Source of the DNA: an uncultured Fibrobacter sp.
GTDB lineage: Bacteria > Fibrobacterota > Fibrobacteria > Fibrobacterales > Fibrobacteraceae
Assembly (NCBI GenBank): GCA_946414025.1
Contig: CAMKMX010000006.1
Span: forward strand, 30,158-94,157
DNA length: 64,000 nt
Direction: 5' to 3'
The position numbers and the translations under genes are program-made. Below the pieces are notes generated by a model. That model saw nothing but the letters and a program-made list of their open reading frames with translations. It ran no database searches and was not told the origin of the DNA. Shown here piece after piece: positions 10,196-19,400 of the stretch. Each line of letters begins with the position of its first letter. The first letter of the stretch is position 1.

Positions 10196-12634
10196 ATGGC
10201 AACAAAAACGAAAGCTCCCGAAAAGACCCTGATTATCGCCGAAAAACCCAGCGTAGCCTCTGACCTGGTCAAAGTCCTGGGTGCAAAGAATTTCAAGAAA
10301 GAGACCGCCTACTGGGAAAGCGACACCACCATCGTGAGCCACGCCATCGGCCACCTGGTAGGCATAGCCGACCCCAAGGATATTGACGAACGCTACAAGG
10401 CATGGGACATGAAGACCCTCCCCATGCTGCCGGAAAAATTTCCCCTGGTGGCCCTCCCCACCACCAAGAGCCACCTGACGGCCCTCGGAAAACTCATCAA
10501 ACGTAAAGATGTCACCACCATCATCAACGCCTGCGATGCGGGCCGCGAAGGTGAACTGATTTTCTTCTACATACTGGACTACGTGCTCAAAGGAAACTTC
10601 AAGGGCAAGACCCTAAAGCGCCTCTGGATGCAGAGCATGACGCCTACGGCCATCAAGGATGCCTTTGAGCACCTACGCACCGCCGAAGACATGGAAAACC
10701 TGAAAGACGCCGCCCTTTGCCGCTCCGAGGCCGACTGGCTGGTGGGCATGAACGGGAGCCGCGGGCTTACCGCCTACAACAGTTCCATGGGCGGGTTCCA
10801 GATTACCCCCTGCGGCCGTGTGCAGACACCCACCCTCGCCATTATCGTGAAGCGCGAAGAAGAACGCCTGCAGTTCAAGCCCCAAAAGTTCTGGACCGTC
10901 ACCGCCGATTTCGACAACAGCGGAAGCAACTACCAGGGCAAATGGTTCAAGGCCGACGGCAAGGAAAAGCAAAAACAGATCTTTGACGAAAAAACGGTCA
11001 AGGCCATCTTGGAAAAGTGCAAGGGCAAGCCGGGCTCCATCGAAGAAAGCACCTCCGAAAGTGAGCAGAAATGCGCAGGCCTCTACGACCTGACCACGCT
11101 CCAGCGCGAAGCCAACAGCCGTTTCGGCTTTAGCGCCAAGACCACCCTTTCCATAGCACAGTCCCTGTACGAACACCACAAGGCCACCACCTACCCCCGT
11201 ACCGACAGCCGCCACCTGCCCGAAGACTATGTGGCTCCTGTGAAATCTACCCTGGGTAAGATTACGGGCCCTCTGGCAAAGTTCGCCCAGCAGGCCCTGG
11301 ACAACAACTGGGTCAAGCGCACTCCCAAGGTTTTCGACAACTCGAAAATTTCGGACCACTTCGCCATTATCCCCACCGGGGTCGCTCCCAAGAGCCTTTC
11401 CGAAGCAGAAGCGAAGATTTACCAGATGATTTGCCAGCGGTTCATCGCCGTATTTTTCCCGCCCGCAAAATACCTGAACACCACCCGCATTACCACCGTC
11501 GAGAGCGAAACCTTCCTTACCGAAGGCAAGATTCTGGTGGACCCGGGTTTCAAGGCGGTTTACGGCAAGGATAGCGACGACGAGTCCAACATTCCCAAAT
11601 TGAACGGCAACAAGGCGAAGACCGTCTCCATCGAAGCGGAAGAAGACTTTACCAAGCCTCCTGCCCACTACACCGAAAGTTCGCTCCTTTCCATGATGGA
11701 AAGTGCGGGCAAGCTGGTGGAAGACGACGAACTGCGGGACGCCATGAAGGAACGTGGCCTCGGCACCCCCGCCACCCGCGCAGCCATCATCGAAAAGCTG
11801 GTCAGCGACAAGTACGTGGTCCGCGACGGCAAGGACATGATCCCTACCGCCAAGGCCTTTGACCTGATCAAGGTGCTTTCGGCCATGAACTGCGACGCCC
11901 TCACCAGCCCGGAACTCACCGGCGAATGGGAATACAAGATGGATCTGATTTCCAAGGGCAAGGAATCCCGAGAAGAGTTCATGAAGGGCATCGTGGAGAT
12001 GACCCGCACCATGGTAAAGAACATCAAGGGTTTCAAAGAAGAACACACCGAAGGCGAAGCCAAGTTCAGTCCCGTAAACGGCAAGAAGGTTTTCGAGACC
12101 GTGAGCCGCTATAAGACCGAAGACGGTATCGTCATCCGCAAGATGATTGGCGGAAAGCGCCTTACCGACGAAGAGGTGGTGGAGCTCTTGACCAAGCGCA
12201 AGATCGGCCCCCTTACGGGATTCCGCAGCAAGAAGGGTTCCGAATTTTCGGCGGTGGTCATCATCAATGACCAGAACAAGATTGAATTCGTCTTTGACGA
12301 CAAGCCCGAGGAAATCGACACCGGCAAGAAGGTGGGATCTTCTCCCGTCGACGGAACCGACGTGTTCGAGACCCTCACGGGCTACGTTTCCCAAAGTTAT
12401 GTGGACAAGCAGCCTTCGGGAATCTCACTTCCTAAGATTCTCTTGGGCAAGGAACTGCCCTTCGAGGCCATCCAGAAGCTATTGGCAGGCGAAAAGACGG
12501 AGCTTATCAAGGGATTCCGCAGCAAGAGCCACCGTCTGTTCGACGCCTACCTGTACTTGGAAAAAGGCAAGCTCAAGTTCGATTTCCCGCCTAGGGAATT
12601 TAAGCCCAGACGGTTCGGAAAGAAGAGTAGCTGA
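10196..12634 (+). CDS. topB: DNA topoisomerase III (type IA)
   Basis: TOPRIM KTLIIAEKPSVASDLVKVLG, NACDAGREGELI, active-site region TYPRTDSRHLPED. Confidence 0.95.
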   Translation: MATKTKAPEKTLIIAEKPSVASDLVKVLGAKNFKKETAYWESDTTIVSHAIGHLVGIADPKDIDERYKAWDMKTLPMLPEKFPLVALPTTKSHLTALGKLIKRKDVTTIINACDAGREGELIFFYILDYVLKGNFKGKTLKRLWMQSMTPTAIKDAFEHLRTAEDMENLKDAALCRSEADWLVGMNGSRGLTAYNSSMGGFQITPCGRVQTPTLAIIVKREEERLQFKPQKFWTVTADFDNSGSNYQGKWFKADGKEKQKQIFDEKTVKAILEKCKGKPGSIEESTSESEQKCAGLYDLTTLQREANSRFGFSAKTTLSIAQSLYEHHKATTYPRTDSRHLPEDYVAPVKSTLGKITGPLAKFAQQALDNNWVKRTPKVFDNSKISDHFAIIPTGVAPKSLSEAEAKIYQMICQRFIAVFFPPAKYLNTTRITTVESETFLTEGKILVDPGFKAVYGKDSDDESNIPKLNGNKAKTVSIEAEEDFTKPPAHYTESSLLSMMESAGKLVEDDELRDAMKERGLGTPATRAAIIEKLVSDKYVVRDGKDMIPTAKAFDLIKVLSAMNCDALTSPELTGEWEYKMDLISKGKESREEFMKGIVEMTRTMVKNIKGFKEEHTEGEAKFSPVNGKKVFETVSRYKTEDGIVIRKMIGGKRLTDEEVVELLTKRKIGPLTGFRSKKGSEFSAVVIINDQNKIEFVFDDKPEEIDTGKKVGSSPVDGTDVFETLTGYVSQSYVDKQPSGISLPKILLGKELPFEAIQKLLAGEKTELIKGFRSKSHRLFDAYLYLEKGKLKFDFPPREFKPRRFGKKSS

Positions 12635-12666
12635 GTAACTTCGGAATTCGGATTTCGGAATTCAGA

Positions 12667-13953
12667 ATGAAAATTAACATAGTACCAGCAATCGTTTTTC
12701 TGGCAACGACTGTTCTTGTGCAGGCGGAGGATTCTCTGTCGCATGAGCAATTCATTCCGCTAAATTCGTTGACTGAATCCGTGGCAAATCAAGAGACGGA
12801 ACCCGCGAGCAGTTCCGCCGGTGTCACCAGCACAGCCGATACGGTCCAGCAAGACACCACCCGCACCGACAGCATCGCCGACACTACTGCCGCGATCATA
12901 GAAAACCCTTTCGGTTTGCCCGACGAACTGATGCCCCTCTGGAATTCCATGAGCATCAAGCAGAAGGCCGCCCAGATGGTTATGGTGTACCTTTCTCCGG
13001 CCCAGTTCCTGATAGAAAACGAATTCGGAGCCGTGCTGGTCATGAAAAACCACCTGAAGGACACGGCGGCATTCAAGGCCCGAATCAAGGAGGCCAACGA
13101 AGGCCTGAAAATCCCCCTGCTGGTGGCAAGCGACCAGGAAGGCGGCTTCGTAAACCGTCTGGGCGGCATCTCCGAAAAATGGAAGCACGCCCCCAGCGCC
13201 AAGGAAATGCGGGACATGCCCGCGGATTCTGTCCAGCTGATCTCCGCAGAAATCGGCGCTGAACTGATGGAACTTGGCATCAACATGAACCTGGCCCCGG
13301 TGCTGGACCCCGCCAAAGACCACCGGAAAAAGAATTCCTTCATGGAAGAAAGCGCCCGCAGTTGGGAAAAGGATTCCACCAGTACCGAAAAAGTCCTGGC
13401 CTTTGTCCAGGGCATGCGCCAAAGCGGCGTGGTATGCGTGTCCAAGCATTTCCCGGGTTATGACTCTTGGACCAACAGCGACCATCAAATCGCCATCAGT
13501 GCAAGCCCCAAAAAGAAAATCGCCTACAACGTGGAATTTTTCAAGCGGCTTTCCGACCACATTCCCGTAACCATGATGAGCAGCGTGCGGTTCATCCGCA
13601 TTTCTAGCCGCCCCGCCGTATTCGAGCCTAAAATCGTGAAGATGGCTAGAGACATGAGCCCCGAAACGGTGATTCTCACCGACGATTTGTGGGGAGTGTC
13701 CCTACGGGCCTGGGTCAGCGGAACAGAACGGGTAAAAAGCAAGGGCTACCCCCGCAAGGATTTCCGCAAGCTCATCCGTACCGCCCTTACCGCAGGCAAC
13801 GATATGTTCATGATTACCTACCCCGCAAAGGCGGTAGAGATGGTGAACTACCTTGTGCAGATTTCCAAGAACAACAAGACCTACAAAAAACGCATCGAAG
13901 AATCCGCCGCCCGAATACTCAAGATGAAGTACAAGGCGGGAATGATCAGGTAG
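12667..13953 (+). CDS. Secreted GH3 family (NagZ-like) glycoside hydrolase
   Basis: Signal peptide; ASDQEGGFVNRLGG, VSKHFPGYDSWTNSDHQIAIS, VILTDDLWGVSL. Confidence 0.88.
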   Translation: MKINIVPAIVFLATTVLVQAEDSLSHEQFIPLNSLTESVANQETEPASSSAGVTSTADTVQQDTTRTDSIADTTAAIIENPFGLPDELMPLWNSMSIKQKAAQMVMVYLSPAQFLIENEFGAVLVMKNHLKDTAAFKARIKEANEGLKIPLLVASDQEGGFVNRLGGISEKWKHAPSAKEMRDMPADSVQLISAEIGAELMELGINMNLAPVLDPAKDHRKKNSFMEESARSWEKDSTSTEKVLAFVQGMRQSGVVCVSKHFPGYDSWTNSDHQIAISASPKKKIAYNVEFFKRLSDHIPVTMMSSVRFIRISSRPAVFEPKIVKMARDMSPETVILTDDLWGVSLRAWVSGTERVKSKGYPRKDFRKLIRTALTAGNDMFMITYPAKAVEMVNYLVQISKNNKTYKKRIEESAARILKMKYKAGMIR

Positions 13954-14022
13954 TGGTTAGGGGCTAGGATTTAGGGGCTAGGTTTTAGGTAACAGGTTGT
14001 AGGTGTTAGGGCCGCAGGGGAC
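13951..14022. repeat. Intergenic word-repeat class C (TAGGGGCTAGG..AGGTTGTAGGTGTTAGGG), left copy
   Basis: Degenerate tandem words; an inverted partner lies at 15376-15431. Confidence 0.75.
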
Positions 14023-14030
14023 AAGATGTG

Positions 14031-14594
14031 TCAGCCGCGGCCGGGGCGAGAATCTTTCTTCGGTAGATTCTTCACCTCTTTCAACAACTTTTCCGGTCCG
14101 ATTTTTTCATAGACCAGCTTCAAAATTTCAGCGGCGGCACGGGCGTCGGCCAGAGCCCTGTGGTGGTTAAAGTCCGGAAGCTCCAGGGACTCCGTCAGGT
14201 TATGCAGGCTGTAGCTAGGCAGCCCCGGAAAAAACCTTCGGGAAAGTTTCACCGTGCAAAGCCTGGGCGGGTCATACTTGATAGCACAGCGTTTCAATTC
14301 CGCCATCATGAAACGGCTGTCGAACTGCACGTTGTGAGCCACAAAGATGCGGTCCTGCAACATTCCCATCAGGTCTTCGGCAATGGCCGAAAACTGCGGT
14401 TTTCCCTGCACCATCTCGTCGGTAATTCCCGTAAGCCTCTGCACAAAGGGCTGGATTGGCATGCCCGGATCTACCAGGGCCTGGAACGTTCCCTCCACGT
14501 TGGTTTCGTCCATCAAAACGACGCCTATTTCGGTAATGCGTCCATCGGAAGGTTTCCCTCCGGTGGTTTCCAAGTCCACAACGGCAAATTTCAC
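14031..14594 (-). CDS. DnaQ-like DEDDh 3'-5' exonuclease
   Basis: VDLETTGG, AHNVQFDSRFM, HHRALADARAAAEI (ExoI, II and III motifs). Confidence 0.9.
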   Translation of the reverse strand: MKFAVVDLETTGGKPSDGRITEIGVVLMDETNVEGTFQALVDPGMPIQPFVQRLTGITDEMVQGKPQFSAIAEDLMGMLQDRIFVAHNVQFDSRFMMAELKRCAIKYDPPRLCTVKLSRRFFPGLPSYSLHNLTESLELPDFNHHRALADARAAAEILKLVYEKIGPEKLLKEVKNLPKKDSRPGRG

Positions 14595-14618
14595 GGTTTA
14601 GTCCCTGCGAAGCATTCC

Positions 14619-15203
14619 CTACTGGATAGGAACGTCGATATCCAGGGTCTGCCTTGCAGCACGATTTTCCACGCGGGCCTTCATGACCTTGGACTTGGGC
14701 CGACCATAGACAGGCACCACCACCAGGTTCGACACACCGGCATCTTCGCTAGGAGTCGCCTCGGTTTCTGCAACGGTCTTCGAGAATATCGGAGTCTTGC
14801 CCTTATCAAAGACAGAATAGGTGAACTCCCGGTTCAGCCCCTTCTTGATTTGCTTGGTTGGCACCTGGAAATAGATGATACCGCCCTTGGGCACCTTGCG
14901 CAGGCTGTCCTTGATTTCTTCCTCGGTGGCAAAGTCCGCTTCCATGGCCATACGCACGTTCTTCTTCAACTTGTCGGCACTTTCGTAAAGCACGGACACG
15001 TTGAACTTGGCATCTTCGGGCATGGCTTCTGGACGCACGTCCCGAATCTTCGCGTTGTTCTGGTAGTATTCCCAGCGGCCGTTGTCGTGGAGAATCACCG
15101 TAGAGCCGTTGGAGGTCGTCGCAATAATGTCGTTAGCAAAAGCACCCACCGCAATGGCAAGCAGGCAAGCACATCCAACCAATCCACTCAATTTCATAAT
15201 CAC
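14619..15203 (-). CDS. Hypothetical exported protein
   Basis: 194 aa with N-terminal signal peptide; family not recognised. Confidence 0.7.
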   Translation of the reverse strand: MIMKLSGLVGCACLLAIAVGAFANDIIATTSNGSTVILHDNGRWEYYQNNAKIRDVRPEAMPEDAKFNVSVLYESADKLKKNVRMAMEADFATEEEIKDSLRKVPKGGIIYFQVPTKQIKKGLNREFTYSVFDKGKTPIFSKTVAETEATPSEDAGVSNLVVVPVYGRPKSKVMKARVENRAARQTLDIDVPIQ

Positions 15204-15254
15204 CCCGATTGTTCGTCGTTTTCAAAAGAAATATAGTATTTGACGGCTACGAGG

Positions 15255-15360
15255 TGTGAGATTAGTAATGAGTTGTCAGTTATGAGTCGTCAGTATGTAA
15301 TTTGGCGCCAATGGCGCGATTGTAAAAACTCATTACTCACAACTCAAAACTCACGACTCC
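15255..15360. repeat. Intergenic word-repeat class B inverted pair (GTAATGAGTTGTCAGTTATGAGTCGTCAG / ACTCATTACTCACAACTCAAAACTCACGACTC)
   Basis: Two imperfect inverted arms around a GGCGCC-containing loop. Confidence 0.75.
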
Positions 15361-15375
15361 CTGCACATTAAATCT

Positions 15376-15431
15376 TCTAGTCCCCGTCAGCCCTAATACC
15401 TACAACCTACTACCTATCCCCTATTACCTAT
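15376..15431. repeat. Intergenic word-repeat class C, right copy, inverted relative to 13951-14022
   Basis: Reverse complement contains AGGTTGTAGGTATTAGGGCTGACGGGGAC, closely matching AGGTTGTAGGTGTTAGGGCCGCAGGGGAC. Confidence 0.75.
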
Positions 15432-15442
15432 ATTTTCCCCCC

Positions 15443-16426
15443 GTGAACGGAAAAACCAGATTTGCGCCCAGCCCCACCGGCTACCTCCACGAAGGCCACC
15501 TGCTTTCGGCCCTGTACGTGTGGGCCGCCGCCAAAAAATGGGACCTGTCGGTGCACCTGCGCATCGAGGACCACGACCAGGAAAGGTCAAGGCCCGAGCA
15601 CATCGCCGCCATCCGCGAAGACCTGCAATGGCTTGGCTTCAAGTGGCAAAGCGAAAGCCTCCAGAGCGACCACTTCGACAGGTTCGAAAAGTCCCTCAAA
15701 AACCTTGAAGCACAAAACCTGGTCTATCCCTGCTACTGCAGCCGCAAGGAGCTGGAAGAACAAAATCCAAAGAACGAATTTGGCGAAATCATATACCAAG
15801 GAAAATGCAAGGGGGGAAGCCTCCCCCTCGCTGCAGCCACATATCATCCCCGCCACTTACTTGTCATCCCCGCGCAGGCGGGGATCTCCCATCAACCTGG
15901 CGGGGATATCCATGCGTCTTCCGCTACCCCCTCTAGCGGGGGTTCCCCCCGCAACGCCCCCCACTCCCTCCGAATCAAGATTCCAGACAAAGTAATTAAC
16001 TGGCACGACCTACGCCTAGGGGACTTTGCCGAAAATCCGAAACTCCAATGCGGGGACTTCCCTATCCGGGATAGGATTGGCCAATGGACCTACCAGTTCG
16101 CCGTCTGCGTCGACGACATCGAAGAGGGAATCTCCCACGTTATCCGGGGCGAAGACATACGGAACTCCACCGCAAGGCAAATCGCCCTGATGGAACTGAT
16201 GGGCAGGACCGAACCGCCCAAGTACCTGCACCACCCCCTCATCGTAGATACCGCAGGCAAAAAACTTTCCAAGCGGGAAAAAGCCCACAGTATCCGGCAA
16301 GACCGGGAAGCAGGCGTCACCCCCCAAGAACTCCTGGGCAGGGTCCTTTTCAAGGCAGGTCTCGCCTCCACGCAAGCGCCCGCCGACCTAGACACCGCCC
16401 TGGACATCGTCTGCCGAAATCTGTAG
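15443..16426 (+). CDS. gluQ: Glutamyl-Q tRNA(Asp) synthetase, with an in-frame repeat-derived insertion
   Basis: RFAPSPTGYLHEGHLLSAL, RIEDHDQER, LSKREKAHSIR; the normally short linker before LRIKIPDK is expanded by palindromic repeat sequence. Confidence 0.9.
   Translation: MNGKTRFAPSPTGYLHEGHLLSALYVWAAAKKWDLSVHLRIEDHDQERSRPEHIAAIREDLQWLGFKWQSESLQSDHFDRFEKSLKNLEAQNLVYPCYCSRKELEEQNPKNEFGEIIYQGKCKGGSLPLAAATYHPRHLLVIPAQAGISHQPGGDIHASSATPSSGGSPRNAPHSLRIKIPDKVINWHDLRLGDFAENPKLQCGDFPIRDRIGQWTYQFAVCVDDIEEGISHVIRGEDIRNSTARQIALMELMGRTEPPKYLHHPLIVDTAGKKLSKREKAHSIRQDREAGVTPQELLGRVLFKAGLASTQAPADLDTALDIVCRNL
15811..15962. repeat. Composite three-hairpin palindromic element embedded in gluQ
   Basis: GGGGGGAAGCCTCCCCC ... 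GTCATCCCCGCGCAGGCGGGGATC ... TCTTCCGCTACCCCCTCTAGCGGGGGTTCCCCCCGCAACGCCCC; same blocks at 46239-46396. Confidence 0.88.
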
Positions 16427-16453
16427 ATACAAAAGCCAAAGACGCCCCTATTC

Positions 16454-16486
16454 GACAACTCGTAACTCGTAACTCATAACTCGCTA
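16454..16486. repeat. Intergenic word-repeat class B, single arm
   Basis: GACAACTCGTAACTCGTAACTCATAACTCGCTA. Confidence 0.6.
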
Positions 16487-16496
16487 CTTCTAAATA

Positions 16497-19400
16497 ATGT
16501 ATATTCAGGGCATGTCCAACGCAGCCCTGTCCGCCACCCTCTCAAAGATTCGCCAGGAATCGGCTCTTTTCGATTCCAAAGATTCACTTTTGAACTTCAA
16601 CACCAAGGGCCTGTACCAGACGCCCCTGATGCTTGAAACCGGCGACCTGTTCTTTGAAAAGTGGAAACAGGCCGGAGGCCCCCTGCCACTGGACTCATTC
16701 CTCCCCAAGTCAGAAAGTTTCTCACCCCAGCAAAAGCTAGAGGTGAAAGAACATATCCTGCAAGCCCTCAAGGAAAAGCTGGAGGACTTCGGTACCACCG
16801 ATTTATACCTGCTGCTGGGATTCTTGAAGTGGGAAGGGAACGCCCTTTCCCCAAGCCTGCTGGTGCCCCTGGATGTGAACCTCCAGACCCAGACGGTAGC
16901 CCTTTCTTCGAAGCCCCCTCTCGAAAACATCGTCCTGCGAGAACGGTTGAAAACGGAGCTTTCGCTCCCCACCATAGAAGACGCTACCCTGAACGGGCAG
17001 TTCAGCATCTTGCTGTATTTTTCCCTCTTCGAAAAAGCGGTGGCGCCAAAGAAAAACTGGAAATTTACACGACACGGCATCTGCCTCGCCTTCTTTGATT
17101 CCGTCAAGCTTAACCTCAAGAAATGCATGGAACAGGGGCTGGACGAATCCAATGCCAGCGCAGCATCTACCGTAAAGGCCCTCTTTACCGCCGAGGGATT
17201 CCAGACCAAAGCTTCCAAGTTCGACGGAGAGGCTTTCGACAAAATTTACTCGCCGCTGGACCACTATCCTCTGTACATCACGGATTCCCACACCACCAAG
17301 GTCACAGAAGACGCAAAGGATGCCGGGAACAACGCCTACGCCATCCAGGCCCTGCCAGGTACAGACTGGGACCGGGCCACGGCGAACCTGGTAGCCGATT
17401 CCATCGCCGAAAAGAAAAGCACCCTGGTGGTTTACCGCAGGGCATCTACCGCCCAAAAGTTTAGGGACAGACTGTTCCCGCAGTTCCGTAATTTTGATGG
17501 TCCCGAAAGGGAAGCCCTTCTGCCGGAACTCCAGAGAACCCGCGAATCTTTCTTACGCTACTACGAAGCCGTAAACAAGAACATCCAGCCCTCCGACGCA
17601 CCCCTTTCGGACCTGCTAACAGAGTTTGTCCAGAACCCGGCCGTCAAGGTTAAAGCATCCGACACCCTGTTCCAGAAAATCGCGAATGTGCCGTACAAGG
17701 ACTACTGCGAACTCAAGGCGGACCTAGACGAGATTCTTTACCTGTACTTTGAAAAGAAGGGAAAGGAAGCACGAAACGCCTTCAAGGACGTGCGGGTTCC
17801 GAGCCTCTCTGTCGAAGAGCAAGAAGCAATTGCCAAGGAACTTGCCCTTGCCTCAAGCAAGGCCAACGAATTGAAGCCCCTTATCGCTCTGGTCGAAAAG
17901 ACGGGACTGTTCCCCACGGGCATCTACCTTTCCGGACTTTCGGACATCATTGACCTGATTCTCCAGAACTTCAACAGGAACACTCCTGTCTTTGAAGACT
18001 GGGAGCTGCGCTCCAACAGCTGGGAAGACTACCAGGATTCCCTGAAGGCGCTCCCCGAAGCTGGCGACAAGTGGGTCCGCTACCGTAGGCAGACTTCGGA
18101 GATCTACACCGATAACGCCGTAGATGAAAACATCCTTTCTGTCCGCGAAGAATTTGCAGACAGCCTGAAGGCCACCCTCAAGGGCCTTTCGGACCGCTAC
18201 CGCAGTTCCAAGAAAAAGCTTTTGAAAGTCCTAAAAGACCCGAAAGCCGTCACGTCGGACAACCAGCTGCTGGACCTGATCGACACCCTGATTGAACTGC
18301 AAGAAAACAAGCGGGCCTACAAGGACACCTCCGTGCTGGGGAACCACCTGCTGGGCCGCGACTGGCTCTACGAGCGTTCCAACTGGTTCGAGCTGAACAA
18401 GAAGATTACCTACATCTACGACTTTAGGGAGACCCACAAGAACGACCCGCGGCTGGACCTGCTGCTCCAGATTCTGGAGCAGTGGCAGCTGTTCAAGGAC
18501 GCCCTCCCCCAGATGAAGGACTACGCGAAGGTCGTCAAGGAACTCCAGGAATCCACCCGCAAGATTACGAAGGGACTTTCCCTGGAAACGCCTCTCGAAA
18601 GCCTGTGCATCGAAAAGTGGCTGGACGAAATACAGCTGTGGAACGCCAACTGGGGCAACCTGGAAATTCACGTGCGCACCACGTCGCTTTTGCAGTCCAT
18701 CGAAAAATTCGGAGCAACGGAACTGGCCGACTACCTGAAAGATGCGAACAATGTAAACCAGAACATTGCCCAAGCCTTCGCTCACTTCTGGGCGGGCACG
18801 CAAATCCAGCAGGTGGGCAAGGTTTGTACCGACCTGTTCTCCCTTTTGCCCAAGGCTCGCGCCCAAAAGACCAGGGACTACCGCTCCCGACTGGACCAGT
18901 TCTGCAACGCAAACTTCAGGCTGGTGCAAAACACAGTCAAGGACAATCCGGGACTTTTCGCCTTTATCCCGCTGGAACAGAGTTTCCACCTGCCCCCGTC
19001 CAAAAAATTCCAGAACCTCGTGATTCTAGATGCAGACAGCATTTCGGTCTGTGAGGCGCTTCCCGCCATTTTCAAGGCTCAAAAAACGGTGCTGGTGGGC
19101 GATTCCAAGGCACCTCTCCTGAAGCACCTACCAATGGACGGTTACCCCGAGGACAAAACTCCTCATACCCAGGCCTTCCAGGAATCTATTCTCACCATGA
19201 GTTTAAGGCAAGGGATTCCCACCAGGGAACTGTGGTTCTCCACCACCTACGCCCACTCCTCCATAATAGATTTTGCGAACTACAAAATCTACGGTGGCAA
19301 CATTTGTCAGCTTCCGCAACCCAGCCGCGAAAATCTGAAGAACCAGACCCTGAAAATCGTTTCTGACAAGGTTATGGAAATTGCGAAGGCCGCCATCCAC

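Noticed and set aside
10673-12394. 573-aa ORF antisense to topB
   Set aside because: Shadow ORF opposite a strongly supported topoisomerase; Gly/His/Val-rich composition from codon bias.
15863-15886. CRISPR-like reading of the recurring GTCATCCCCGCGCAGGCGGGGATC motif
   Set aside because: Copies are dispersed, palindromic and not regularly spaced; no cas genes seen.
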